DNA from: Clostridium aciditolerans
GTDB lineage: Bacteria > Bacillota > Clostridia > Clostridiales > Clostridiaceae
Assembly: GCF_016316925.1 (NCBI RefSeq)
Contig: NZ_JAEEGB010000012.1
Span: 1-64,000, forward strand
Reading direction: 5' to 3'
Length of the DNA: 64,000 bases
In this document: positions 9,311 through 17,531 of the stretch, piece by piece
How positions within the stretch are numbered: position 1 is the stretch's first letter
How the letters are laid out: each line of letters begins with the position of its first letter
Made by a program: the position numbers and the translations under genes
Notes under the pieces: generated by a model
The model's database searches: none
What the model was told of the DNA's origin: nothing
The model's input: the letters and a program-made list of their open reading frames with translations, nothing else

Positions 9311-9436
9311 TAATGTAATCACCTAGTCAGCCTTTCTGTTTTTAGGTTGTTCAATACTTATTTCGTAAGTTATAATTTTTCTACATGTTCATATTATTAA
9401 GCAGTAATTAATATAGATTAACTTAATATACAGTTA

Positions 9437-9646
9437 ACAATACAGCAAGACTTATGCCAATTAAACTTACCTTAATTTTTCAAATTTGTATAACTATATA
9501 AGTTTTCTATCAATACCTTCATTTTTCTTGTTTCACTTGATTAATCTTTAATTTTCCTTATATGTGTCAGTCTAAAAAACATCTTAAAAAAATAGGTTCT
9601 GATGAATTTTATCATCAAAACCTATGATTAATGTAATCATTTAAAC
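9437..9646 (-). repeat. Duplicated control segment, copy B (overlaps end of activator gene)
   Basis: Partner of 9118-9330. Here the DYINHRF codons are the true C-terminus of the activator gene ending at 9615, and its palindrome (9592-9625, one mismatch) spans the stop codon. Confidence 0.7.
9444..9459 (-). promoter_or_regulatory. Sigma-54 (-24/-12) promoter, distal
   Basis: The same 16 bases, TGGCATAAGTCTTGCT, are repeated here without a change 319 bp upstream of the proximal copy. No gene lies directly after it other than the hydrolase. Confidence 0.7.
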
Positions 9647-11063
9647 TTTCTTTCTTAATCTTTTTTAATTTCTTAACTACTGTCGACTGATCAATTTTAA
9701 GTATATCTGCCACTTTTCGTGTTGTTTTATATTTTTCTATTGCTTTCAATAAAATTTGTTTCTCAAATTCTTCAGTAGCTATCTTTAAAGGTATAAACTC
9801 ATTAACTTCGCCAACATATTTTGGGATATGCGTAAATATATCAAATATATCATTCTCTTCAATTGTATTTTTATTAGATGTAACAACTAGTCTTTCAACA
9901 ATGTTTTCTAACTCTCTTATATTACCCGGCCAGTTATATGAAGATAAGACCTTATATGCATTTGATGATATTTGTTTTGATAAACTATATTTTTGATTAC
10001 ACTTTGATAAAAAATAATTTATAAACAGAGGAATATCTTCAGCACGCTCTCTTAAAGGTGGGATATGTATTGGTACAATATTTAGTCTATAATAAAGATC
10101 TTCTCTAAATTTACCTTCTCTTACTAGTTTTTTTAAATCTTTGTTTGTTGCTGATATAATTCTAGCTTTTATGTCAAAGGGTTCTGTGCTCCCTATCTTG
10201 TATGCTTGTTTTTCTTGTAAAACATGAAGCAATTTTACTTGTAACTGCATTGGCAGTTCTCCAATTTCATCTAAAAAAATAGTACCCTCACCAGCAACTT
10301 CTAATAAACCCTTTTTACCTTTCTTAACTGCTCCTGTAAAAGCTCCTTCTTCATAACCAAAAAGCTCTGATTCAATAAGATTTTCAGGTATCGCTCCACA
10401 ATTAATCTGTACAAAAGGTTGCTCTCTTCTTTTACTCATTTGATGAATTGTTTTTGCTATGAAGCTTTTTCCAACCCCAGTTTCACCAAGGAGTATTATT
10501 GTAGTTTCTATATTTCCAATATGTTCAACTAACTCAATAATTTTTTTCATCGAAGTAGAATTTCCTACAATATAGTCTTTGTTTTTTATTTGATTTCTTC
10601 TTATTTCATCCCTATACCAGTCTAAAAGATGTTCAGTCTCCTCTAATTGCTTTTTTAACATCTCAGATTCAGTAATATCCTTTGATATATTCACAACTCT
10701 TACAAGCTTTCCTTTTTCATTAATCATTGGTATACCAGTTACCAGTAATCTCTTTCCTGATGCAGTTTCTTGAATTAATGATAATTCTTTCTTTTTTTTC
10801 AAAACTTCAATTGTGATAGATGGATTGAATATTCCTGATTTAGAAAGCTCATAAACATCTTTCCCGATCATCTCACTCTCAGATATACCAAAGGTTTCTT
10901 GACAGGATTTGCTAACCTTTAACAACACTCCTTTTCCATCAGTAACAGTTATCTGATCAAAAGTTGTATCCATTATTAATTTAAGCTCTTCATATGTCTG
11001 CTTATAATAACTTAGCTCCTGTAATAATTTATTGTATGGCATCCCTTCAGATTTTTCTTTCAA
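9615..11063 (-). CDS. PAS-domain sigma-54-dependent transcriptional activator
   Basis: An enhancer-binding protein that would drive RNA polymerase-sigma54 from the adjacent -24/-12 promoters. Order of parts: a short coiled N-terminus, a PAS sensor (about residues 28-135), a linker helix, the AAA+ domain (about 165-395) with Walker A GETGVGKS, the sigma-54 contact loop GAFTGA, Walker B TIFLDEIGE and the R-finger region LYYRLN, then a TyrR/FhlA-like helix-turn-helix ending in DYINHRF. The start is a TTG at 11063, placed about 8 bases after AAAGGGGG; an ATG seven codons later lacks a well-spaced site. The single PAS domain suggests a small-molecule or redox ligand. The likely target is the M20 hydrolase downstream. 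Confidence 0.9.
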   Translation of the reverse strand: MKEKSEGMPYNKLLQELSYYKQTYEELKLIMDTTFDQITVTDGKGVLLKVSKSCQETFGISESEMIGKDVYELSKSGIFNPSITIEVLKKKKELSLIQETASGKRLLVTGIPMINEKGKLVRVVNISKDITESEMLKKQLEETEHLLDWYRDEIRRNQIKNKDYIVGNSTSMKKIIELVEHIGNIETTIILLGETGVGKSFIAKTIHQMSKRREQPFVQINCGAIPENLIESELFGYEEGAFTGAVKKGKKGLLEVAGEGTIFLDEIGELPMQLQVKLLHVLQEKQAYKIGSTEPFDIKARIISATNKDLKKLVREGKFREDLYYRLNIVPIHIPPLRERAEDIPLFINYFLSKCNQKYSLSKQISSNAYKVLSSYNWPGNIRELENIVERLVVTSNKNTIEENDIFDIFTHIPKYVGEVNEFIPLKIATEEFEKQILLKAIEKYKTTRKVADILKIDQSTVVKKLKKIKKESLNDYINHRF

Positions 11064-11327
11064 TAGTTCTGCCCCCTTTATTGATTAGTGCAAGACTTTT
11101 GTTTTTCTTTTCTTTCTATTCTGTTAATTCTTATTATTATACAAGTTCTTATTACTATTTTATTATTATATTATTAAGTTTTCAATAAATTAGACTTTAT
11201 TATTTTACACTAAAGTATCCTTTTCCCAATAAGGGAGCTTTCATTAAATCCATTAAGAATTAAACTATTAATAGAATTATTTTCTTTACCTAACAATGTT
11301 ATAAATATAAAATATGAAAAAGCAAAA

Positions 11328-11360
11328 AAATCCAGTAGAACACTTAATTCTACTGGATTT
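11328..11360 (-). terminator. tRNA-Trp terminator
   Basis: Perfect 13-bp stem (11328-11340 with 11348-11360) directly downstream of the tRNA, followed on the minus strand by TTTTTTTGCTTTTT. Confidence 0.88.
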
Positions 11361-11364
11361 ATCT

Positions 11365-11440
11365 TGGCAGGGGCAGGAGGACTCGAACCCGCAACCAACG
11401 GTTTTGGAGACCGCTACTCTACCAATTGAGCTATACCCCT
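11365..11440 (-). tRNA. tRNA-Trp (CCA anticodon)
   Basis: 76 nt including an encoded 3' CCA. The acceptor stem AGGGGTA pairs with TGCCCCT (one G-U), with discriminator G. The anticodon loop reads TCCAAAA with anticodon CCA, and the T loop GGTTCGAGTCC is standard. It stands alone with its own terminator. Confidence 0.97.
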
Positions 11441-11574
11441 AAGACGACTTTTATTATACCTCATATTTTTATAATATGCAAGTGCTTTTTCATAATTTAA
11501 ATAAATATTTTAGTGACTAAAATATTTATAAAACTTAATATAGTATTCTAAATATTTATTTTAGGATATTCTTA

Positions 11575-12516
11575 TTATTTTTTATTTACTTCCTTCTCAT
11601 AAAACCCTTCTAAATTCTCAATATTATATTTAAGTACGTCTTCATAGCTATCCTCACCATTATATACCTTTATCCCAACCGGTTTAATATTATAATTTTT
11701 AATCAAATCTTCATAAGTCCTAAGCAAAGAACTATCATTATATAAAAGTATCAGGTTTTTATTATCCTTCAATTTTGCTTGCATATTTAATTTTGTATTA
11801 TTATCTATAGTTGCTTGCTCCTTACTTAGGTCAATTACCTTAAAGTCATTATATTTTATAAAATAACTCAGTTCATCCTCCATGGTAACAAAAGTATAAT
11901 CTGATAATTTGTCTTTAACAGCTTTTAAATCCTTTTGGTAGTTATCTACATTTCGTAAAGTCTCTGAAAAGTTTTTTTCATATATATCTCGATTTTTAGG
12001 ATCTTTGTCCTGTACCGCGTTTTTTATATTCATCAATGCTATCCTATAGTTATCCATATTGAGAAGATAATATGGATTATCTTTTAGAACAATATCCTTG
12101 TATTTTACAACCTTATTATATGAAACTAATTTTACTCCTCTTGATACATTTATAACTCCTACGTTACTCTTATTTAGATTATCTATAAAGTTATTCATCC
12201 AAGGGTCAAAGCCTGCACCCATATAGATAAACAAATCTTTTTTTGCTATATTATTTAAGCTATCACTTGAAAACTGAAAATTTAATTCGTCTTGTCTATT
12301 ACTGAACATGTATTCAACCGAATGTCTATCTTTAACTATACTTTTTATCATACTGTATAAAAGCTTGTTTGATGTGATAATGTTTAAATTTACATCCTTA
12401 ACAACTTCCATCTTTGTGTTATCTACCGGGTTGGTTTGGGTATCTTCAATCTTTTTACTACAACTTACAAGAAATACCATACAAAAAATTAGGAACACAC
12501 TAAATTTTTTTTTCAA
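11575..12516 (-). CDS. ZnuA/TroA-like lipoprotein with lost metal ligands
   Basis: Looks like a cluster A-I metal-binding protein of an ABC importer. There is a lipoprotein signal with lipobox LVSC near residue 19, then the family landmarks DLFIYMGAGFDPWM and a region matching the usual DPHxWLDP. The positions that hold zinc-binding histidines in ZnuA are replaced: EYMFSN where HxYEP is usual, NPYYLLNMDN for DPHxWLDP, and MEDELSYF for HxAFxYF. No permease or ATPase gene is adjacent. I choose TTG at 12516, 6 bases after AGAGGTG, because a GTG at 12525 overlaps that binding site. It may be a binding protein with another ligand, or an orphan without transport function. Confidence is in fold, not substrate. 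Confidence 0.65.
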   Translation of the reverse strand: MKKKFSVFLIFCMVFLVSCSKKIEDTQTNPVDNTKMEVVKDVNLNIITSNKLLYSMIKSIVKDRHSVEYMFSNRQDELNFQFSSDSLNNIAKKDLFIYMGAGFDPWMNNFIDNLNKSNVGVINVSRGVKLVSYNKVVKYKDIVLKDNPYYLLNMDNYRIALMNIKNAVQDKDPKNRDIYEKNFSETLRNVDNYQKDLKAVKDKLSDYTFVTMEDELSYFIKYNDFKVIDLSKEQATIDNNTKLNMQAKLKDNKNLILLYNDSSLLRTYEDLIKNYNIKPVGIKVYNGEDSYEDVLKYNIENLEGFYEKEVNKK

Positions 12517-12760
12517 ATTATTCACCTCTGAAACTTATAAACATATCAGTTAGGAATATGTATAAACATATATTAACTTGTTACATAAACATATTATTAT
12601 ATATATTTTACATAATGTAATTTAACAATGCAAACTCTTATGAAATATTTTACAATAATAAATTTAATATAAACAGAATTCTAATAAAATATTAGATACT
12701 ATCTAATCTTTCTTTTCTTTTTGTGTTATTTTGGATAAAATAACTATGAGGTGAATTATA

Positions 12761-13216
12761 ATGGAGTTTATTGTAGATACTGCTGACAGCACAATGATGT
12801 TAGGGAGAAAATTAGGCGAACTTGTGCATTCTGGTGATATAATTTGCATTACTGGAGACCTTGGCGCTGGTAAAACTCACTTTACTAAAGGTGTTGCTCA
12901 AGGGCTCGAAATAAATGAGCCTATAACAAGTCCTACATTTACAATAGTAAATGAATATGAAGGGCGCTTAAAACTACATCATTTTGATGTTTATAGAGTA
13001 TGTGATCCCGATGAAATAGAGGCTATAGGCTTTGATGAATATATTTTTAGCGATGCTGTAAGTATTATAGAGTGGTCAAACTTTATTGAAGAATTAATCC
13101 CTAGGGAACATATATGGGTAGATATAAAAAAGGTTCCTGAACTAGGCATTGACATCAGGAAAATATCCATAAATTATTATGGCGATAGATATAACTATAT
13201 AAAGGAGTTAAAATAA
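12761..13216 (+). CDS. tsaE: tRNA threonylcarbamoyladenosine biosynthesis ATPase TsaE
   Basis: Part of the TsaB-TsaD-TsaE machinery that places threonylcarbamoyl on A37 of ANN-decoding tRNAs. Walker A GDLGAGKTHFTKG lies near residues 32-44, and SPTFTIVNEYEG and HFDVYR are typical of the YjeE family. 151 aa is normal. ATG at 12761 follows GAGGTG. It is the first gene of tsaE-tsaB-rimI, with a 3-bp gap to tsaB; tsaD is not in the window. Confidence 0.95.
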   Translation: MEFIVDTADSTMMLGRKLGELVHSGDIICITGDLGAGKTHFTKGVAQGLEINEPITSPTFTIVNEYEGRLKLHHFDVYRVCDPDEIEAIGFDEYIFSDAVSIIEWSNFIEELIPREHIWVDIKKVPELGIDIRKISINYYGDRYNYIKELK

Positions 13217-13219
13217 ATT

Positions 13220-13933
13220 ATGAAAGTTTTAAGTTTAGATACATCCACCGAATCCGCAACTTGTGCCGTTCTCGACGATGATAAATTACTTGGAGAAATA
13301 ACCTTTAACTATAAAAAGCAGCACTCTGTTGTACTTATGTCAATGGTGGATACTCTGCTGAATAATTTAAAATTAAGCATTGACTCATTAGACGGATTTG
13401 TAGTTTCAAAAGGTCCCGGATCCTTTACTGGACTTAGAATCGGAGCTTCAGCTGTAAAGGGGTTAAGTCAAGGTACTGGAAAACCATTTGTTGGGGTCTC
13501 CTCACTGGATGCTCTAGCCTATAATTTAGCTTATACTAATGGCATAGTATGTCCTATTCTAGATGCCCTTAGAGATAATGTGTATACAGCCTTGTATAGG
13601 TTTGAGGAAGATAGATTAAATATTATAGGTGAGCATATGATAATTTCAGTTGATGAATTAATTACTGTACTCAATCAGTACGAAGAGCGTGTATGCTTTA
13701 TTGGAGATGCAATTCCTAAATTTAAAGAAAGACTAAAATCTAGCATAAAAAACATAAGTTTCGCACCTGCACACCTTAACTTAACTCGAGCATCTTCATT
13801 AGGTGAACTAGGCTTAAGCCTTCTAAAGAATGGGATTTATGATGACTTATATACCTTTGCCCCTATTTATCTAAGAAAGTCACAGGCCGAAAGGGAGTAT
13901 GAAAAAAAATCAAGGGGTATAGAAAATGAATGA
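13220..13933 (+). CDS. tsaB: tRNA threonylcarbamoyladenosine biosynthesis protein TsaB
   Basis: ASKHA-fold scaffold protein that dimerises with TsaD for t6A synthesis. The N-terminus MKVLSLDTSTESATCAV and the motif GPGSFTGLRIG near residues 66-76 are diagnostic. 237 aa is normal. It is translationally linked to its neighbours, with a 3-bp gap after tsaE and an 8-bp overlap with rimI. Confidence 0.95.
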   Translation: MKVLSLDTSTESATCAVLDDDKLLGEITFNYKKQHSVVLMSMVDTLLNNLKLSIDSLDGFVVSKGPGSFTGLRIGASAVKGLSQGTGKPFVGVSSLDALAYNLAYTNGIVCPILDALRDNVYTALYRFEEDRLNIIGEHMIISVDELITVLNQYEERVCFIGDAIPKFKERLKSSIKNISFAPAHLNLTRASSLGELGLSLLKNGIYDDLYTFAPIYLRKSQAEREYEKKSRGIENE

Positions 13934-14375
13934 TATTGATATACTTTCCTTAAAGTTAGAACATATTGATAGTGTTTTAGTAATTGATACTCTGTGTTTT
14001 CCAACACCATGGAGTAGAGAGTCATTCCAAAAGGAGATAGAAAACAATAAATTTGCGAGATACATAGTTGCAAAAAAAGGAGAGGTAGTAATTGGTTATG
14101 CAGGCATGTGGCTCATACTCGACGAAGGCCATATAACTAATATAGCTGTACATCCAGAATATAGAGGCATAGGTGCAGGAAAACTTTTACTAGAAGCTCT
14201 TATTGAAATTTGCAAAATAGAATCAATAAATAGTATAACATTAGAAGTTAGAAAATCTAACATAGTTGCACAAAGTCTATATAAAAAATATGGCTTTGTT
14301 GAGGAAGGCATAAGAAAAGAATATTATGGCGACAATCGAGAAGATGCAATTATAATGTGGAAACATAGTATATAA
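13926..14375 (+). CDS. rimI: Ribosomal protein-type N-alanine acetyltransferase RimI
   Basis: A GNAT acetyltransferase of the RimI branch, expected to acetylate the N-terminal alanine of ribosomal protein S18 or similar targets. The acetyl-CoA-binding stretch VHPEYRGIGAGKLLLEAL is near residues 76-93, preceded by ITNIAV, with the C-terminal NIVAQSLYKKYGF typical of RimI. 149 aa. It overlaps tsaB by 8 bp; the tsaE-tsaB-rimI order is common in Firmicutes, which supports the call. Confidence 0.92.
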   Translation: MNDIDILSLKLEHIDSVLVIDTLCFPTPWSRESFQKEIENNKFARYIVAKKGEVVIGYAGMWLILDEGHITNIAVHPEYRGIGAGKLLLEALIEICKIESINSITLEVRKSNIVAQSLYKKYGFVEEGIRKEYYGDNREDAIIMWKHSI

Positions 14376-14397
14376 ATTTTATGACACAAAATTTTTA

Positions 14398-14575
14398 TCA
14401 ATTGACAATTGACAGAGAATGAGGATTTTTCTTCATTACACTACGAAAAATCTTTAATTACATTATAAGACCCGTTTCAACTTAGTGAAACGGGTTCTAT
14501 AATATAAATTAGTTTTCCGACGTCAGGAAGAAAACTTACCTTCATTGTCCTCTGTTCTCTGTCAACTGTCCTCTA
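14398..14575. repeat. Imperfect inverted-repeat (MITE-like) element between rimI and tyrS
   Basis: The left end (14399-14431) contains ATTGACAGAGAATGAGG, and the right end (14540-14574), read on the minus strand, contains GTTGACAGAGAACAGAGGAC. These form an imperfect terminal inverted repeat around a ~110-bp core that holds the hairpin at 14470-14495. No coding capacity. It sits between two convergent genes, a tolerant site. The family identity is not known to me. Confidence 0.45.
14470..14495. terminator. Shared hairpin between convergent rimI and tyrS
   Basis: Perfect 10-bp stem ACCCGTTTCA / TGAAACGGGT with a 6-base loop. Neither side has a long T run, so termination strength is uncertain. 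Confidence 0.55.
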
Positions 14576-14598
14576 AAAAATAATACATCGTATTATTT

Positions 14599-15819
14599 TT
14601 ATTCTATCACTATTCTGTTGTAGTTTTTCTTTCCTCTTCTTATAAGCATACTGCCATCGTTGAAGTTTTCTTCTGTTATTATCATATTCATATCTGTTAC
14701 TTTTTCATCATTTATTGTAAGGCCACCTTGTTGGATTAATCTTTTTGCCTCACCTTTTGATGGAAGTATTTTTGTATTTACAAGCAATTCTGTTATACTA
14801 CATCCTAACTCTTCTTTCTTTACAGCTGCAGTAGGCACAGAACTCATATCCTGGCCACCTGCAAATAGAGCTTCTGCTGCTGCTTTAGCTTTTTCTGCTT
14901 CTTCTTCACTATGTATAATCTTAGTAACTTCATAAGCAAGAACTTTTTTGGCCTCATTTATTTCAGAACCTTGAAGCGCTCCAAGTCTTTTTACTTCATC
15001 CATAGGTAAGAAAGTTAACAATGCTAAACATTTTTCTACATCAGCATCACCAACGTTTCTCCAATATTGATAGAATTCATATGGTGAGGTTTTATCCTTA
15101 TCAAGCCATACAGCTCCGTTCTCTGTTTTGCCCATCTTTTTACCTTCACTATTTGTTAATAGTGTAAATGTCATACCAAAAGCAGGTTTACTTTCTTTTC
15201 TTCTTATTAAATCTACTCCTGATAATATATTTGACCATTGGTCATCTCCACCCATTTCAAGCACACAACCATATTTTCTATTTAGCTCAAGAAAATCGTA
15301 TCCTTGCATTAGCATATAATTAAATTCAAGGAAAGTTAATCCCTTTTCAAGTCTTTGCTTATAGCATTCAGCAGTAAGCATTCTGTTTACAGAAAAATGT
15401 ACTCCTATTTCTCTTAAAAACTCTACATAATTAAGATTAAGCAGCCAATCCGCATTATTTACCATTAGTGCTTTTCCATCATTAAAGTCTATAAGTTTAG
15501 CAAATTGCTTTTTAAAGCTATCTGCATTATGTTGTATCTGCTCTTTTGTAAGCATTTTTCTCATATCAGTCTTACCACTTGGATCACCAATCATTGCGGT
15601 GCCCCCACCTAATAATGCAATAGGTCTGTGCCCTTCTCTTTGCATATGTGCCATAACCATCATTTGTAAGAAATGTCCTACATGAAGACTATCTGCAGTT
15701 GGGTCAAATCCTATGTAAAATGTTATCTTTTCTTTTTCTAACAATTCTTTTATTTCTTCTTCATGAGTAACCTGCTTTATATATCCACGTTCTAGCAATG
15801 TATCATAAACGCTAGCCAT
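14599..15819 (-). CDS. tyrS: Tyrosyl-tRNA synthetase
   Basis: Class Ic synthetase charging tRNA-Tyr. The HIGH-type motif is HVGH in [11 protein letters not shown] (near residues 46-50), the tyrosine pocket includes [22 protein letters not shown], and the KMSKS-type loop is KMGKT. The C-terminus carries an S4 RNA-binding domain ([20 protein letters not shown]). 406 aa is normal. ATG at 15819 follows AAAGGAAGTG. I see no T-box sequence upstream, in contrast to trpS and proS in this window. Confidence 0.96.
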   Translation of the reverse strand: MASVYDTLLERGYIKQVTHEEEIKELLEKEKITFYIGFDPTADSLHVGHFLQMMVMAHMQREGHRPIALLGGGTAMIGDPSGKTDMRKMLTKEQIQHNADSFKKQFAKLIDFNDGKALMVNNADWLLNLNYVEFLREIGVHFSVNRMLTAECYKQRLEKGLTFLEFNYMLMQGYDFLELNRKYGCVLEMGGDDQWSNILSGVDLIRRKESKPAFGMTFTLLTNSEGKKMGKTENGAVWLDKDKTSPYEFYQYWRNVGDADVEKCLALLTFLPMDEVKRLGALQGSEINEAKKVLAYEVTKIIHSEEEAEKAKAAAEALFAGGQDMSSVPTAAVKKEELGCSITELLVNTKILPSKGEAKRLIQQGGLTINDEKVTDMNMIITEENFNDGSMLIRRGKKNYNRIVIE

Positions 15820-15957
15820 TTAAAGCACTTCCTTTCTAACTATTTCAATTTGTCATTCTTAGCTATAACTTATAGTATATAATTAAAGTATTTTTTTATC
15901 AATATTTAAATACATATAATTAGTTTTTTATGTTAATATTTATTATATGTATATAAG

Positions 15958-16023
15958 GCATCTTCAAAAATGACTAGTCAGTATGCTAGTCTATTTTGAC
16001 TTATTATTTTCTTTCAGATGCCT
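15958..16023. mobile_element. Short MITE copy, internally deleted
   Basis: GGCATCTTCAAAAATGACTAGTC at the left and GATGCC-ending sequence at the right form inverted ends. The right end read on the minus strand, GGCATCTGAAAGAAAATAAT, matches the left end of the 160-bp element at 62383-62542 with few changes, so this is a related copy in the opposite orientation with most of its core missing. Both flanks are TAA, consistent with a 3-bp target duplication. Confidence 0.65.
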
Positions 16024-16049
16024 AATGTTTTACCGAAAGGATGTAATTT

Positions 16050-16874
16050 ATGCAAAGTTGGTCTTTTAAATCGTTAGTTTTATGTAATGAAATTAATTTA
16101 AATGCCATTGCTTCTCATTTTGGTATCACCCGTAAATTTAAGTGGGAAGACCCTTTAGTATTGTCTGACAGAAAATTGAGTGGCATAGTTAGAGAAACAG
16201 AAAATAAATGGATTTACATATATTATTTTGGAACCTTAGTTTTTATAAATATGGAATTCCATGAAATTCAGGATATAATCAAATACATAAAAAATATAGA
16301 GCCTAATCTTAAAAATAATAATCCAACGGAATATATTGATGAATATAAACTTGAAGTAGATGCACAATATGATTATTCCTTGTATAATGATTTAATGACA
16401 TCAAATGAGTTTATACCCTACTATCTTGATATAATATCATTGGTATTAGCAAAGTCTACTTCCTTAAAAAAAATTGAGACTGAAACAGATAAACTTTTAG
16501 ATGGTATCGAGAATATAATAAATTATCTTGACACAGGTAAGTTTAATATGTCTGATCAGGAAATAGCTAAAACCTCTGCTAAAGTATTAAGATTTAAATA
16601 TAATACCATATCATATCTTATGCTTTTAGATAAACCTAAAGCAGCATGGGATAATGAGGATATAGAAAATTTCTTTATTCAAATCAGTTCACTTTTCGAT
16701 CTAGATGAGAGATATAAGAAAATAAATCATAAAACTGAAATACTTCAAGACATTACAGATGTATTTGCCTCTTTATCTCATGAAAAAAGAGGCACAAAAC
16801 TTGAAATAATGGTTATTATTCTAATTTTATTTGAATTGATTATATCTATAATAGAGTTTATATTAAAATATTAA
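16050..16874 (+). CDS. RMD1/DUF155-family protein
   Basis: Resembles the RMD1/Sif2 family (DUF155). The N-terminal half contains the family hallmark IYYFGTLVFINM (near residues 49-60), and the C-terminus has the typical HEKRGTKLEIMVIILILFELIISI, a charged KRG turn followed by one terminal membrane helix. The central part is helical and rich in Glu, Asp and Lys. 274 aa. The bacterial function is unknown; eukaryotic members act at mitochondria. ATG at 16050 follows AAAGGATG, and the gene appears monocistronic. Confidence 0.75.
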   Translation: MQSWSFKSLVLCNEINLNAIASHFGITRKFKWEDPLVLSDRKLSGIVRETENKWIYIYYFGTLVFINMEFHEIQDIIKYIKNIEPNLKNNNPTEYIDEYKLEVDAQYDYSLYNDLMTSNEFIPYYLDIISLVLAKSTSLKKIETETDKLLDGIENIINYLDTGKFNMSDQEIAKTSAKVLRFKYNTISYLMLLDKPKAAWDNEDIENFFIQISSLFDLDERYKKINHKTEILQDITDVFASLSHEKRGTKLEIMVIILILFELIISIIEFILKY

Positions 16875-16884
16875 ATACACTTAA

Positions 16885-16906
16885 GGCTGGACCAATCGGT
16901 CCAGCC
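16885..16906 (+). terminator. Terminator of the RMD1-like gene
   Basis: GGCTGGACC-AATC-GGTCCAGCC followed by TTTTATAT; a 9-bp GC-rich stem shortly after the stop codon. Confidence 0.85.
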
Positions 16907-16939
16907 TTTTATATAAATTAATATTTATTTTCCTCTCAA

Positions 16940-17347
16940 TTATGCTACGTATTTTTTAATAAATTCAGGCATTTCAGTATCGCCATTTACGTTTATATAG
17001 AAATCAACACCACTCTCCACTGATAATTTTTCCATTAAACAAAATAATTGTGCCGCATTCTGAAGATTCTCTTCTATAATATTAAACAATCCGTCAATAA
17101 AAATTGTCTCAATATCATAATCTTCCGAAAGTATGCCGCACAAAAACCCGTAAAAACTCTCTTGCTTTTTTAAGTTAAATCCACCTGTTGAAATAAATCT
17201 TATTCCCCTATTAAGCTGAAACATCGGTCTATTGTCATCGTTAATGTAGACAACATGCCCCTTGCCTACTTCTAATTTCTCGTTTGCCAAGCTAATTAAT
17301 GCCTTTGTTTTTCCTGAGCCTCTTTTGTTACAAAATACATAAATCAT
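16940..17347 (-). CDS. Small P-loop ATPase of unknown role
   Basis: About 135 aa with a Walker A CNKRGSGKTKALISLAN at the very N-terminus and a hydrophobic strand ETIFIDGLF resembling Walker B. Past this it does not match a family I can name with confidence; it is short for a complete P-loop NTPase. The ATG at 17347 is chosen because AAGGGGTGG lies 5 bases upstream and would be translated if the GTG at 17356 were used. It stands between the RMD1-like gene (convergent) and the AlbA_2 gene upstream on the same strand, 184 bp away. Confidence 0.6.
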   Translation of the reverse strand: MIYVFCNKRGSGKTKALISLANEKLEVGKGHVVYINDDNRPMFQLNRGIRFISTGGFNLKKQESFYGFLCGILSEDYDIETIFIDGLFNIIEENLQNAAQLFCLMEKLSVESGVDFYINVNGDTEMPEFIKKYVA

Positions 17348-17531
17348 GTTTACCACCCCTTACTTTAATATTTAGGTGCCATACTTATAAGTAAATTATA
17401 TAATATTCAGAATATTTTTTCAATGATTTAAGAAATAATCTTGAAAAAATATTCCTACATATTATTACATAATAAGCTGTCGCTATAAAACTAGTGATGT
17501 TTCCATATTAAGTCGCCTTTGTAAAGCGAAG

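Larger units (their letters stand above)
9118..9330 (-). repeat. Duplicated control segment, copy A (hydrolase-proximal)
   Basis: Similar along its length to 9437-9646. Shared features, in minus-strand order, are the codons for DYINHRF and a stop (end of the activator), a palindrome, an AT-rich stretch, and the 16-base TGGCATAAGTCTTGCT. In this copy the DYINHRF codons have no open frame in front of them, so they are a remnant. Outside the conserved blocks the copies have diverged, so the duplication is not recent. Confidence 0.7.
8972..9614. other. 643-bp sigma-54 control region with internal duplication
   Basis: The gap between the activator gene and the hydrolase it probably controls. It contains two copies (about 9118-9330 and 9437-9646) of a ~210-bp segment, each with a palindrome on the activator-proximal side and a -24/-12 promoter on the hydrolase-proximal side. 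The components are listed separately. Confidence 0.75.

Noticed and set aside
11210-11398. 62-codon reading frame on the minus strand
   Set aside because: It overlaps the tRNA-Trp gene and its terminator and has no ribosome binding site.
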